Shown: positions 35,859-44,999 of the stretch, piece by piece
Position numbering within the stretch: position 1 is the first letter of the stretch
Layout: every line of letters starts with the position of its first letter
NCBI GenBank assembly: GCA_910575505.1
Contig: CAJTFK010000009.1
Coordinates: 62,001-126,000 of the forward strand
Reading direction: 5' to 3'
DNA from: Oscillospiraceae bacterium
GTDB taxonomy: Bacteria; Bacillota; Clostridia; Oscillospirales; Oscillospiraceae
DNA: 64,000 nucleotides
Made by a program: the position numbers and the translations under genes
Notes under the pieces: generated by a model
Seen by the model: the letters and a program-made list of their open reading frames with translations, nothing else
Database searches by the model: none
What the model was told of the DNA's origin: nothing

Positions 35859-37799
35859 ATGGCCCTCTTCAAGAAAAAAGTACAGACCCCTCCTGAGGAG
35901 ATCGACCTGTCCGCCATCGACCGGGAATCCAAGTATAAAATTTTCTCCCCCAGGGGTGAAAAGCTCCTCCGGATTGTTCTGACCGTTTTCGCGCTCTTCC
36001 AGCTCTATGCCTCCATCTCCAACAAGGTGCCCCTCCAGATTCTCCGCTATACCCACCTGGGCTTTGCCATCTGTCTGGCCTTTCTGATTTACCCCGCCAC
36101 CAAGAACGCCGACCGGAAAAAGCTGCCCTGGTATGACTGCCTGCTGGCGGGGCTGTTCTTCTGCGTGGTGGCCTATTTCATTCTGAACTACAAGGCCCTC
36201 CAGTTCCGGGCCGGCGCTTACACCATGATGGACACGGTCATGGCGGGCCTCGGCATCGCGCTGGTTCTGGCGGCCTGCTGGCGTGTGGTGGGCCCGCCCA
36301 TCGTCATCATCGCCTCCTGCTTCTTTGTCTACGGCATGGTGGGCAAGTACATGGGCAGCTTCCTCCAGCACCGGGGCTTCTCCCTCAAGCGGATCATCAC
36401 CCATCTGTTCATCACCACCGAGGGCATCATCGGAAACCCTCTGGGGGTCTGCTCCACCTATATTTTCCTGTTCATTCTCTTCGGCGCTTTCCTGGAGAAA
36501 ACCGGCATCGGCCAGTTCTTCATTGACCTGGCCAACTCTTTGGCGGGCTGGGCCGCTGGCGGTCCTGCCAAGGTGGCGGTGCTGTCCTCCGCCCTGCAGG
36601 GCACCGTCTCCGGCTCCTCCGTGTCCAACACCGTGTCCACCGGCTCCTTCACCATCCCCCTGATGAAGTCCCTGGGCTATACGCCGGAGTTTGCCGGGGC
36701 CGTGGAAGCCGCCGCCTCCACCGGCGGGCAGATCATGCCTCCGGTCATGGGCTCCGCCGCCTTTCTGATCTCCGAGGCCTGCGCCGTGCCCTACCGGGAG
36801 CTGATGATCATTGCCGTCATTCCCGCGGCGCTGTACTTCATCGGCATCTGGATCAGCGTCCACCTTGAGGCCAAGCGGCTGGGCCTCAAGGGAACCCCAC
36901 GGGACCAGCTGCCCAGGCTCTGGCCGCTGATGCGGGATAAGGGACACCTGCTGCTGCCGCTGATTGGCATCATCTACCTGATGGTTTCCGGCTTTACCGT
37001 CACCCGCTCCGCCCTCATCGGCTGCCTCATCTGCATCATTGTCCCCTATCTCCGGAAGGGGACCCGGGTGCCTTTCCTCCAGATTTTCACCGCCCTGCCC
37101 CAGGCGGCCCGGAATGTGGTTTCCGTGGCCACCGCCTGCTCCACCGCCGGCATCATCATCGGCATGGTGACCCTGACGGGCCTGGGCCAGCGCATCGGCG
37201 CGGGCATCTTCGACCTGGTGGGCAACAACGTCTTCCTGGCCCTGGTGTGCGCCATGTTCACCTCCCTGATTCTGGGTATGGGCGTCTCTACCACCTCCAA
37301 CTACCTGATTACCTCCACCATCGCCGCCCCCATTCTCATCAAGGCGGGCATCCCCATGCTGGCGTCCCATATGTTCTGCTTCTACTTCGGCATAGTGGCA
37401 GACATCACGCCTCCCGTGGCTCTGGCGGCCTATGCCGGCAGCGCCATTGCCAAGGGCAATGCCTTCAAAACCGGCGTCAACGCTACCAAGCTGGCCATTG
37501 CGGCATTCCTGATACCCTACATGTTCGCAATGAACCCCAAGATGATTATGATAGGCGGTACCTTCCTGGAGGCTCTGCCCATGATCTGCACTGCCGTTAT
37601 TGGTCTGGTGGGTATCGGCGCGGGCTTCATCGGCTATCTCAACGGCCCGGTGAATCCCATCATGCGGGTGGTATCCCTGGTGGGCGGCCTGTGCCTGGTG
37701 ATTCCCGGCGCCATAACGGACGTCATCGGCATCTCCTTGATCGCCGTGGTCTATGTCAGCAACCGCATTTCCCACCGAAACAAGACCGCCGCCGCTTGA
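35859..37799 (+). CDS. TRAP transporter fused permease (DctQ-DctM type)
   Basis: The 646-residue membrane protein joins the four-segment small subunit and the twelve-segment large subunit, as in TAXI systems. Family blocks include VLSSALQGTVSGSSVSNTVS, GSFTIPLMKSLGYTPEFAGA, VEAAASTGGQIMPPVMGSAA and the C-terminal repeat ILGMGVSTTSNYLITSTIAA with FYFGIVADITPPVALAAYAG. It works with the lipoprotein encoded at 34386, driven by a Na+ or H+ gradient. AGAAGGAG precedes the ATG. Confidence 0.96.
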   Translation: MALFKKKVQTPPEEIDLSAIDRESKYKIFSPRGEKLLRIVLTVFALFQLYASISNKVPLQILRYTHLGFAICLAFLIYPATKNADRKKLPWYDCLLAGLFFCVVAYFILNYKALQFRAGAYTMMDTVMAGLGIALVLAACWRVVGPPIVIIASCFFVYGMVGKYMGSFLQHRGFSLKRIITHLFITTEGIIGNPLGVCSTYIFLFILFGAFLEKTGIGQFFIDLANSLAGWAAGGPAKVAVLSSALQGTVSGSSVSNTVSTGSFTIPLMKSLGYTPEFAGAVEAAASTGGQIMPPVMGSAAFLISEACAVPYRELMIIAVIPAALYFIGIWISVHLEAKRLGLKGTPRDQLPRLWPLMRDKGHLLLPLIGIIYLMVSGFTVTRSALIGCLICIIVPYLRKGTRVPFLQIFTALPQAARNVVSVATACSTAGIIIGMVTLTGLGQRIGAGIFDLVGNNVFLALVCAMFTSLILGMGVSTTSNYLITSTIAAPILIKAGIPMLASHMFCFYFGIVADITPPVALAAYAGSAIAKGNAFKTGVNATKLAIAAFLIPYMFAMNPKMIMIGGTFLEALPMICTAVIGLVGIGAGFIGYLNGPVNPIMRVVSLVGGLCLVIPGAITDVIGISLIAVVYVSNRISHRNKTAAA

Positions 37800-37818
37800 T
37801 GCTGCTCCATCTGCCTGA

Positions 37819-37855
37819 AAAACGCCGCGAAGGAGTTTCCTTCGCGGCGTTTCCT
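37819..37855 (+). terminator. Terminator of the TRAP permease gene
   Basis: AACGCCGCGAAGGA pairs with TCCTTCGCGGCGTT around a GTT loop, followed by TCCTT, 21 bp after the stop. Confidence 0.8.
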
Positions 37856-38313
37856 TGCGCGGATGAAGCAGAAATCTGCTTCCGCTTATTGGGGTGATAT
37901 CAGCACGGCTGAAAATCGGCGTATGCCCATTTTCAAACAGCGGCAAAGCCAGACTCATATTGGGAAACGTCCCCCTAAAAACCTGGATTCACGTAATAGA
38001 AGCGCTTTGAGGACGGTCCCGGATACATTCAGCTTCCGACCCCGGCGACATAAGCGATACAGCGCCCTGTCCTCGCTGATCCCGACTCAGGCAGGGCGCT
38101 TTTCGCGCTGTAAGCTGCGGTTTCTGCGGGGCCCCCGAAGCTCCCCGGAAAGCCGCCGGTGTTCGTCCCTGCGGGAGACTGCGGGATGGCCCGGGGTGTT
38201 CCGACCGCTATCTTCTTTTCCTGCTCAGACTGTCATAACATATGCGCTCCTTGCCTCCTTTAGGCAGCTTTCGGTATGCGCTCAGGAGGGTTTGCTTATC
38301 TTCGGATAAACTT
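37856..38313. other. Intergenic region without a recognisable gene
   Basis: The only structure is a terminator-like stem, AGCGCCCTG (38061-38069) with CAGGGCGCT (38092-38100) and TTTT, on the plus strand. It may end a small unannotated RNA, but no promoter or reading frame is convincing. Confidence 0.4.
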
Positions 38314-38482
38314 AGAGCCTGTATTTACAGCCGGGGGATGCCGGGTGGGCGAGGATGTTTCCTGCCGGACAGGGAGAGCTTTGGCAGCCCGCGGCAATCC
38401 TGACAGATTGCAGGGGAAACCGGCGCGGTATGGCGGAAAAAAGACCGCTCAGACAGCCTCAAGGGTTGTGAATACAGGTTCT
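38314..38482. mobile_element. MITE-like element, copy B (inverted)
   Basis: The ends are AGAGCCTGTATTTACAGCC and the complement of GGTTGTGAATACAGGTTCT. Read on the minus strand it aligns with copy A through shared blocks such as GCGGTCTTTTT, CATACCGCG, GTCAGGATTGC and CCGGCATCCCCCGGCTGT, and it is 15 bp shorter. No coding capacity. Confidence 0.85.
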
Positions 38483-38491
38483 GAGACAGCC

Positions 38492-38647
38492 ATGCAACGT
38501 ACCGGGCAGGAACAGGCCAGGCACAAGCCGGAAAAGCAGGAGCAGCGCATCAATGAGCTGGACATGAGTATTCAACGGCTTGTGCCGGCATTCTGCTTGG
38601 GGTGGGCGGCGCTGCCGGGTCCCTGCGCAGCTGCTGCGCCAGGGTGA
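38492..38647 (+). pseudogene. Possible serine-recombinase C-terminal fragment
   Basis: A 51-codon frame beginning MQRTGQEQARHKPEKQEQRI continues NELDMSIQRLVPAF. The KQEQRINELDMSIQRL stretch resembles the linker of large serine recombinases. There is no ribosome site and the rest of the domain is absent, so this is at most a relic adjoining MITE copy B. Weak call. Confidence 0.25.
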
Positions 38648-38855
38648 AGGTACATCTGATGGCGCTGAACGCTGAGACAGGCAGCGCCGCTTAACTGAAA
38701 ACATCCGCCCCGTTCAGCCGGTTTATAAAAATTCCTGCAGACCGGCTTGCTTTGCTATACCCATTTTTAAAGCGTCAATATTATTGCTGTTTTTCATTTG
38801 GGTGCGTGACGCCTGTATGCAGATTTTCCAGTCAGGTCAAGGCCCTGCAATGGGC

Positions 38856-38884
38856 TTGAACGCCGAGTGGCTTTGTGCTATACT
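38856..38884 (+). promoter_or_regulatory. Promoter of the SMI1-like gene
   Basis: TTGAAC (38856-38861), 17 bp, TATACT (38879-38884), about 80 bp before the ATG. Confidence 0.75.
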
Positions 38885-38966
38885 TTGAGAGGGTCAATTC
38901 GACAAAATGACATTTTAGTTGATACACGGTAAATCAAATTGGCAGAGGCAGCAGGAGGACGATGTT

Positions 38967-39749
38967 ATGAGCGAAAAGCATTATCAGATTTCCCCCATTG
39001 AACTGGTTCAGTGGGCAGAACCGCTGTTCGGCTTTGGGGTGGGAAGGGCAACAGGATTTTCCGAGAAGACAGTTGCCTCCTATGAGGAGGCGGCAGGAAT
39101 ACACCTTCCCGCCGCCCTGCGGGAATACTATCTCACCTGCGGCAAAGCCAGTCTGAACTGCGCGCTGCATGAGATATTCGTCCCTGACAAAAAGGCTAAG
39201 CTCTTTGAGAATCGCCTGACCTTCTCTTACGATCACATTGACGAGGACTTGGAGACTTTCAGCAAGCCGGGAGAAGAGGACTACCCGGAGCTGGCGAAGA
39301 TACGCGCCCTGCCCCGGGAGCGGTGGGGCGAGGTCACAGGCAACTATCTGCTGTTCTGGTGCGAAAATCAGGGCTGCTGGTACGCAGGCATCAAAGCAGA
39401 AGATTTGGATCAGCCCAACCCGGCAGTGTACTACAACGACCAGGATGATGTATACAGTTGGGCGCCTTTTGCCAATTCCGTTTCGTCCTTCCTCCTGGAC
39501 ATCCTGCTTCTGAACCTGGAGCCAAAGGCCCAGCCGGACGAGATTGAGGACCCCGCCGAGATTCAAACGGTTTTGTCCGAGGGTGGCGTAGACTTCCAGC
39601 GCCTCCAGAAGCCATACCCCTTCCCCGGCGGGCGCTTCTGCCATACCTGCCTGGACACGGAGACCAACACCCTGTATGTCTATGGTGAGGAGGCGGAGGG
39701 CCGTCCCGCCTATTTGAAGATATTCAAGCCAAACAAGAAAATCAGATAA
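38967..39749 (+). CDS. SMI1/KNR4 (SUKH) family protein
   Basis: The start MSEKHYQISPIELVQWAEPL has AGGAGG upstream. SUKH features are the N-terminal EEAAGIHLPAALREYYLTCG and the central ENQGCWYAGIKAEDLDQPNP. The product has 260 residues, with no signal peptide. Many bacterial SUKH proteins are immunity proteins against polymorphic or contact-dependent toxins; no toxin gene is nearby. Its 3' flank carries the same hairpin repeat as the DUF4177 gene, hinting at a shared mobile history. Confidence 0.85.
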   Translation: MSEKHYQISPIELVQWAEPLFGFGVGRATGFSEKTVASYEEAAGIHLPAALREYYLTCGKASLNCALHEIFVPDKKAKLFENRLTFSYDHIDEDLETFSKPGEEDYPELAKIRALPRERWGEVTGNYLLFWCENQGCWYAGIKAEDLDQPNPAVYYNDQDDVYSWAPFANSVSSFLLDILLLNLEPKAQPDEIEDPAEIQTVLSEGGVDFQRLQKPYPFPGGRFCHTCLDTETNTLYVYGEEAEGRPAYLKIFKPNKKIR

Positions 39750-39813
39750 CTTCCGGTTTGCGGGAAGGAGGATTTCATCTCTTTGGGCGAATTCCCCCTT
39801 GACAAATGTTCTC
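39748..39813 (+). repeat. 3'-end hairpin repeat, copy 2
   Basis: ACTTCCGGTTT, GGATTTCATCT, CCCCCTTGACAAATGTTCTC follow the stop in the same order as in copy 1 (13161-13224, minus). Confidence 0.65.
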
Positions 39814-40218
39814 TTGATTTTCGATGGGCACGCTCTCACCAGACTGCCCATCATCATGGGATAAACTCCCGTACAATGCTGTGATTTTTCCCTTCTGCGC
39901 CTGTTTCCTCATGTGTATAACATCCTGTTTTGTATTTTTAAGACCTTTCTATCCTTATTATAGTGCCCCTCTTTGAGCGTCGTTTCTCTAAATGTGCCTC
40001 TGCGGTGCATTCAGCTGGCACTATGCGCAGTTGACTGAATTGCTGAAAGAAGGGGGCTGGGGAGCGGGAATAACGGGTTAAAACCGGCTGAATGTATGCA
40101 AGTGCAGGCAAAACGCACTTTTCACACCCTTAATACCGAAAATTTGCAGGCAGAATGTTCGTCAGGGTGGATTAAAAACCATACAGTCCGGCAAAATATA
40201 ATGCTGCTAAAATGTTAT
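39814..40218. other. Intergenic region without a recognisable gene
   Basis: About 400 bp, more AT-rich than the average. I see no coding frame with a ribosome site, no tRNA and no clear terminator on the plus strand. Confidence 0.4.
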
Positions 40219-40252
40219 AAAAACGCCGGATATTTTTCGATATCCGGCGTTT
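40219..40252 (-). terminator. Terminator after tRNA-Arg
   Basis: AAAACGCCGGATAT pairs with ATATCCGGCGTTTT; on the minus strand TTTTTATAAC follows. It begins right after the encoded CCA of the tRNA. Confidence 0.9.
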
Positions 40253-40329
40253 TGGCACCCCGAACTGGATTCGAACCAGCGGCCTGTCGCTTAGGAGGCG
40301 ACCGCTCTATCCATCTGAGCTATCGGGGC
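40253..40329 (-). tRNA. tRNA-Arg (anticodon CCT)
   Basis: The minus strand folds as a full cloverleaf: acceptor GCCCCGA/TCGGGGT, D-arm GCTC...GAGC, anticodon stem GTCGC/GCGAC with loop CTCCTAA (CCT, reading AGG), T-arm CTGGTTCGAATCCAG, discriminator G and an encoded CCA. It is single, with its own terminator. Confidence 0.97.
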
Positions 40330-40365
40330 CTATATGAAGTTTTACTCTGCCGGGTGATAAGTGAG

Positions 40366-40410
40366 CTATCACTTAGGGGGCAAATGCTCTATCCCGTGAG
40401 CAGCCGGGGC
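40366..40410 (-). pseudogene. Degenerate tRNA-Arg-like remnant
   Basis: Immediately upstream of the tRNA, the minus strand reads GCCCCGGCTGCTCA, then GGGATAGAGC and GCCCCCTAAGTGATAG. It aligns to the 5' 46 bases of the neighbouring tRNA-Arg(CCT) with about three quarters identity, including the CCTAAG loop, but lacks the T-arm and 3' acceptor strand. Confidence 0.6.
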
Positions 40411-40644
40411 GTATACGGGATGGCCCGGTTTTTATGCGGGCCCTCTCAGCCTGGAAGCTGCGCACCCGTACGGGGAAACGTATATCCGCTATGTATTCTA
40501 CCTGTTTTTTTCCGGTCTGTCAATCCAAAAGACCGCTTTTGCCGGAAAATCTGCAAAAGCCCCCGGCGTCTCCCCGGTCCGCGGCTCTTGTGTAAGGCAG
40601 ACCTCCTGCCAGGATTCCCGGAAGACGCCCCTGATTGACAAATG

Positions 40645-40715
40645 CCTGCGGGAACCGCCGCCCTGGCGGTTGATCCCTCCGGCAGGACAAATATTACGGC
40701 GGTCACGCCGCTTTT
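40645..40715 (+). other. Structured non-coding segment
   Basis: A nested stem-loop (CCTGC/GCAGG, GGGA/TCCC, ACCGCC/GGCGGT; 40645-40686) is followed by a small CGGCG/CGCCG hairpin and CTTTT (40697-40715). It could be a small RNA 3' end. Apart from this and the short frame at 40875, the 40411-41046 gap has nothing I can identify. Confidence 0.35.
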
Positions 40716-40874
40716 CAGGCCGCTCCCGAGGCCCTGCCTTCTGATAAATTATGGGAAAGGACACGCTCCGGCTTATGGGGCGCGCCTCATTCAGGGATTT
40801 TATGCAGGGGCAGGGCGCTGTCCCGGCCCGTCTGCCGGAAGCCAGGCCCTCCACCCAAAAAACACGGAGGTAAC

Positions 40875-40955
40875 ATGCGTGAACGGACATTCCCCGGCTT
40901 ATACCGGGACTGGATTTTTTCCCTCCGACCTGCTATGATAAAGACGGCGGGATAA
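40875..40955 (+). CDS. Possible 26-residue small protein upstream of the sigma gene
   Basis: GGAGGTAAC precedes ATG; the frame reads MRERTFPGLYRDWIFSLRPA then MIKTAG and stops 91 bp before the ECF sigma start. The ribosome site is good, but there is no family or composition bias to support function. Could be a leader frame or chance. Confidence 0.3.
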   Translation: MRERTFPGLYRDWIFSLRPAMIKTAG

Positions 40956-41046
40956 GCTCCGCCCAATTATCCCAGAAAATTTTTTCAGCCGGCGCAATAA
41001 ACTGCCGGGCTGATGCGTTTCATTTACAGACAGGGGGGAACAGACG

Positions 41047-41595
41047 ATGCGCACCAAGACCGCTTCGGCGGAGGACGGCCTGGACCGGCAGCTCGCCCGT
41101 GCCGCCGCCGGAGAACAGGCGGCGCTTGAGGCTCTCTATGCCCGGACCCGGCCCGCCGTCTACGCGCTGGCGCTGTCCATCGTGAAAAACGCCCATGACG
41201 CGGAGGATGTCATGCAGGATGTATATGTCCGGGTCTGGCAGGGAGCCGGGAACTACCGGGGCCAGGGAACCCCCATGGCCTGGCTGCTGACGGTCACCCG
41301 GAACCTGGCCCTTGACTGCCGCCGGCGGCAGGCGAAGCTTGAGCCTCTGGACCTGGAGGGGGCGGTCTTCCTTGCCCCCGCCGTCACCCATGAGGACCGG
41401 GTTCTGCTCTCCGCGCTTCTGGAGGGACTGGAGGAAACCGAGCGGCAGATTGTCGTCCTCCATGCCCTGGGCGGTCTGAAGCACCGGGAGACCGCCGCGC
41501 TTCTGGAGCTCCCCCTGGGCACGGTTCTGGCCCGATACAGCCGTGCCGTCAAAAAACTGCGGCTTGCAGGAAAGGAGGCGGGATTGGATGTCTGA
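41047..41595 (+). CDS. ECF-type RNA polymerase sigma-70 factor
   Basis: The 182-residue protein begins MRTKTASAEDGLDRQLARAA. Region 2 contains LYARTRPAVYALALSIVKNA, HDAEDVMQDVYVRVWQ and NYRGQGTPMAWLLTVTRNLA; region 4 contains ETERQIVVLHALGGLKHRET and LPLGTVLARYSRAVKKLR. AGGGGGGAACAG precedes the ATG. The stop overlaps the start of a membrane protein with an RsgI-like domain, the usual sigma/anti-sigma arrangement, so an extracytoplasmic signal should control it. Confidence 0.94.
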   Translation: MRTKTASAEDGLDRQLARAAAGEQAALEALYARTRPAVYALALSIVKNAHDAEDVMQDVYVRVWQGAGNYRGQGTPMAWLLTVTRNLALDCRRRQAKLEPLDLEGAVFLAPAVTHEDRVLLSALLEGLEETERQIVVLHALGGLKHRETAALLELPLGTVLARYSRAVKKLRLAGKEAGLDV

Positions 41596-43321
41596 AAGAG
41601 ATGCAAAGCTGAAGCGCCGCTTATGGACGGCGGCGGAGCACGCCGCCCCCGACCCGCTGGAGCGGATTCTGTCCGCCTGTGAGGAGCCACGTAAGGAGGA
41701 ACAGCAGATGAAGAATGCCAGGACGACAAACACAATCAAAAAACGCTGGGTATCCCTGACTGCCGCCGCCATGCTGGTGGTGTTGGTGGGGCTTGGCGCA
41801 GGGATCCAAGGCTGGAGGAGCGGACAGACCGTGGCCTCGGTGGTGAGCCTGGATGTGAACCCCAGCATCCAGCTGCAGGTGAACCGGAAGGAACGGGTGC
41901 TCTCCGCCGAGCCCCTGAACGCCGACGCCTGGACCATCCTCAAGGACATGGAGCTGGAGGGCACCCAGCTGAACGTGGCGGTAAACGCCATTGTGGGGTC
42001 CCTGCTCCAAAACGGCTATCTGACCGAGGCCGGGTCCGCCATCCTGATTTCTGTGGAGGACAGCGACGCCCAGCGGGCGGGACGTCTGGAAGCGGAGCTG
42101 AACCAGACCGTCAGCGCCGCGGTGGAAAAGGCCGTTGTCCTCAGCCAGGTGCTGACCCGCGACGCCGGACAGACGCCGGAGACCGCCGGCGTTTCCGCCG
42201 GCAAGGCCGCTCTGGTGCAGAGCATTCAGGCTCTGAACGGAAGCCTGGTCTTCGAGGACCTGGCGGCGCTGAGCGTGGAAGAGCTGTGGCAGCTCCGGGA
42301 CGCCGGCGCGCCGGGCCAGCCCATCGGCATGAGCGAGGCTGCCTATGCGGCCCAGGCTTATGCCAATGTGCTGGAAACGGATTCCTTCGTCTGGGAGGCG
42401 GACGCGGAGCTGGACGAGATCCCCGCCCACTATGAGGTGGAGCTTTACCAGCCCCATAACAAGGACCTGAAATATGAGTACCGGGTAGACGCCTACACCG
42501 GCGAGATCCTCACCGGCCCCGCTAATATCCTGCAAACGACCGGGGACAGCAGCGCCGGCACGCCGGGAACCGCTCCGGCACCCTCTCAGAAACCGGCGGC
42601 GGACACCGCCGGGATTGGAACAAAGAACCTCATCGGCGAGGCACAGGCGAAGTCCGTCGCCCTCCGGCACGCCGGGCTTCAGGAGAGCGGCGTGCAGTAC
42701 TGTAATGCCTGGCTAGAGTATGACGACGGCCGGATGGAGCATTACGAGGTGGAATTCGGGACGGACAGCGCCCGCTATGAGTATGAGATCGGCCTCTATG
42801 ACGGAGCGGTGCTGAAGAGCGAGCAGAAAACCCTTGCCGCTCCCTCTGCTCCTTCTGCGCCTCCCGCCTCTTCGGGAACGGCCATCAGCGAGGCGCGGGC
42901 CAAGGAAATTGCCTTTGCCCACGCCGGCGTTCAGGCGGCGGACACTGTGGTGGAGAAAATAAAGCTGGATTGGGAGGACGGCGTTCAGGTTTATGAGCTG
43001 GAATTCCGGACCGGAAGCGGGGAATATGAATACGAACTCAACGCGCTGGACGGCACGGTTTTGAAGTCGGAGCAGAAGACCCGCGCCGGCCAGAACCACA
43101 GCAGTCAGCAGACCTCCTATATCGGAGACGCCGCAGCTAAAGCGGCGGCCCTGAGTCATGCCGGCGTGTCCGCCGGGGACGCCCGGGATATGAAATGCAA
43201 GCTGGACCATGACGATGGACGCTACATTTATGAGGTGGAATTTGACGTGGGGGCAGTCGAGTACGAGTATGAGATTGACGCCGTCACCGGCGCAGTCCTG
43301 AAAGCGGAACAGGACACCTGA
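41588..43321 (+). CDS. RsgI-like membrane anti-sigma factor with PepSY repeats
   Basis: The start at 41588 lies inside the sigma gene's end (8-bp overlap). Residues 1-50 are cytoplasmic, a membrane segment is at about 53-70, and the exported part starts with VASVVSLDVNPSIQLQVNRK, the RsgI-middle-domain pattern. A PepSY-like domain follows (residues about 255-320), then after a Pro/Ala linker three tandem PepSY units (around residues 360-425, 435-505 and 510-577) that share EYEYE..ALDGTVLKSEQKT. A 577-residue sensor of an unknown surface signal is the likely role. Confidence 0.85.
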   Translation: MSERDAKLKRRLWTAAEHAAPDPLERILSACEEPRKEEQQMKNARTTNTIKKRWVSLTAAAMLVVLVGLGAGIQGWRSGQTVASVVSLDVNPSIQLQVNRKERVLSAEPLNADAWTILKDMELEGTQLNVAVNAIVGSLLQNGYLTEAGSAILISVEDSDAQRAGRLEAELNQTVSAAVEKAVVLSQVLTRDAGQTPETAGVSAGKAALVQSIQALNGSLVFEDLAALSVEELWQLRDAGAPGQPIGMSEAAYAAQAYANVLETDSFVWEADAELDEIPAHYEVELYQPHNKDLKYEYRVDAYTGEILTGPANILQTTGDSSAGTPGTAPAPSQKPAADTAGIGTKNLIGEAQAKSVALRHAGLQESGVQYCNAWLEYDDGRMEHYEVEFGTDSARYEYEIGLYDGAVLKSEQKTLAAPSAPSAPPASSGTAISEARAKEIAFAHAGVQAADTVVEKIKLDWEDGVQVYELEFRTGSGEYEYELNALDGTVLKSEQKTRAGQNHSSQQTSYIGDAAAKAAALSHAGVSAGDARDMKCKLDHDDGRYIYEVEFDVGAVEYEYEIDAVTGAVLKAEQDT

Positions 43322-43342
43322 ACAGGCAATTTTGAAAAAAGT

Positions 43343-43371
43343 ATGACAGGACGGACCGGTTGGTGTATAAT
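43343..43371 (+). promoter_or_regulatory. Promoter of glpK
   Basis: ATGACA (43343-43348), 17 bp, TATAAT (43366-43371). The leader that follows (43381-43440) contains CCGCCGG/CCGTCGG pairings and CCTTTTTGG, which may form a small attenuator. Confidence 0.75.
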
Positions 43372-43483
43372 CGGGAGAGAAGGGAGGGCCGTGAGGGCCC
43401 GCCGTTTCAATCCGAAAACACCGCCGGTCCGTCGGTTTCCTTTTTGGAGCGCTGGGGCGGGTTGGTGAAAGCGAGGAGGAGCT

Positions 43484-44983
43484 ATGGAAACTTACGTCGC
43501 CGCCCTGGACCAGGGCACCACCAGTTCCCGGGCCATTCTGTTCAGCCGGACAGGCGAAACTGCCGGCATGGCCCAGCACCCCTTCCGGCAGATCTATCCC
43601 CGGCCCGGCTGGGTGGAGCACGACCCCATGGAAATCTGGGCCACGGAGAAGCAGGCCCTGGCAGAGGCGGCGGAGGCCGCCGCCCCCGGGCAGATTGCCG
43701 CTCTGGGCATCACCAACCAGCGGGAGACGGCCATCCTCTGGGAACGGGCCACAGGACGTCCGGTTTACAACGCCATTGTCTGGCAGTGCCGCCGCACCGC
43801 CGCCATCTGCGACCGTTTGAAGGCCCGGGGGCTGGAGGAGACGGTGGCGGAGAGAACCGGGCTTTTGATTGACGCCTATTTCTCCGGCACAAAAATCAAG
43901 TGGATGCTGGACACGGTTCCCGGTCTGCGGGGCCGGGCGGAGCGGGGCGAGCTGTGCTTCGGCACCGTGGACAGCTGGCTGATCTGGAACCTCACCGGCG
44001 GCAGGGTCCATGTGACGGATTACTCCAACGCCTCCCGGACCATGCTCTTCAACATTCATACCCTGGAGTGGGACCAGGAGCTCTGCGCCGCCCTGGACAT
44101 TCCCCTGTCCCTCCTGCCGGAGCCCCGGCCCAACAGCGAGACTTACGGCACGGTGGCAGAGGGAATTCCGGGTCTGGAGGCCCTGGCGGGCGTCCCCATC
44201 TGCGGCAGCGCCGGAGACCAGGCCGCCGCCCTCTTCGGTCAGGCCTGTTTTGCCCCGGGCCAGGCAAAAAATACCTACGGCACCGGCTGCTTCACGCTGA
44301 TGAACATTGGGGAGACGCCGGCACGGTCCCAGGCGGGCCTGGTGACCTCCGTGGGCTGGTCCGTAAAGGGAAAAACCGCCTATGCCCTGGAGGGCAGCGT
44401 CTTCAACGCCGGCAGCGCCATCCAGTGGCTCCGGGACGAGCTGGGCCTGATTGGCTCCGCCCCGGAGTGTGACCGTCTGGCGGAGAGCATCGACTCCTCC
44501 GGCGGGGTGTACGTGGTGCCGGCCTTCACCGGACTGGGGGCGCCCTACTGGGACATGTACGCCCGGGGAACCATCGTGGGGCTCACCCGGGGAACTACCA
44601 AGGCCCATATCGCCCGAGCGGTGCTGGACTCCATCGCCTTCCAGGTGACGGACCTGATCCGGGTGATGGAGGAGGTCCGCCCCCTGACGGAGCTGCGGGT
44701 GGACGGCGGCGCGTCGGTCAGCGACCTTTTGATGCAGACCCAGGCGGATCTTCTGGGGCTGCCGGTGGACCGGCCCGTCCAGGTGGAGACCACCGCCTTC
44801 GGCGCGGCGGCCCTGGCGGGTCTGGCGGCGGGGGTCTGGCGGGACTTTGACGAGCTGGAGCGTCTTCGGAGGAGTCAGCGGGTGTTCCGTCCCCATCGGG
44901 AGGGGGCGGAATGCGCCGGGGAATACCGCCAGTGGCGGCGGGCCGTGGAGCGGTCCCGGGGCTGGATTGAAAACGAACTGTAA
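43484..44983 (+). CDS. glpK: Glycerol kinase
   Basis: GlpK phosphorylates glycerol to glycerol-3-phosphate. The 499-residue protein begins [20 protein letters not shown], with the phosphate-binding DQGTTSSR. Other FGGY blocks are [34 protein letters not shown], the signature [16 protein letters not shown] and the C-terminal [30 protein letters not shown] precedes the ATG. It is monocistronic; no glpF or glpD is in view. Confidence 0.96.
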   Translation: METYVAALDQGTTSSRAILFSRTGETAGMAQHPFRQIYPRPGWVEHDPMEIWATEKQALAEAAEAAAPGQIAALGITNQRETAILWERATGRPVYNAIVWQCRRTAAICDRLKARGLEETVAERTGLLIDAYFSGTKIKWMLDTVPGLRGRAERGELCFGTVDSWLIWNLTGGRVHVTDYSNASRTMLFNIHTLEWDQELCAALDIPLSLLPEPRPNSETYGTVAEGIPGLEALAGVPICGSAGDQAAALFGQACFAPGQAKNTYGTGCFTLMNIGETPARSQAGLVTSVGWSVKGKTAYALEGSVFNAGSAIQWLRDELGLIGSAPECDRLAESIDSSGGVYVVPAFTGLGAPYWDMYARGTIVGLTRGTTKAHIARAVLDSIAFQVTDLIRVMEEVRPLTELRVDGGASVSDLLMQTQADLLGLPVDRPVQVETTAFGAAALAGLAAGVWRDFDELERLRRSQRVFRPHREGAECAGEYRQWRRAVERSRGWIENEL

Positions 44984-44999
44984 ACATACGGAAATTCTG

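Noticed and set aside
35589-37958. 789-codon minus-strand open frame
   Set aside because: It covers the TRAP permease in antisense and crosses a MITE-like element; Gly/His-rich composition marks it as a shadow.
40446-40938. Several 80-130 codon frames in the gap before the sigma gene
   Set aside because: None has a ribosome site or protein-like composition.
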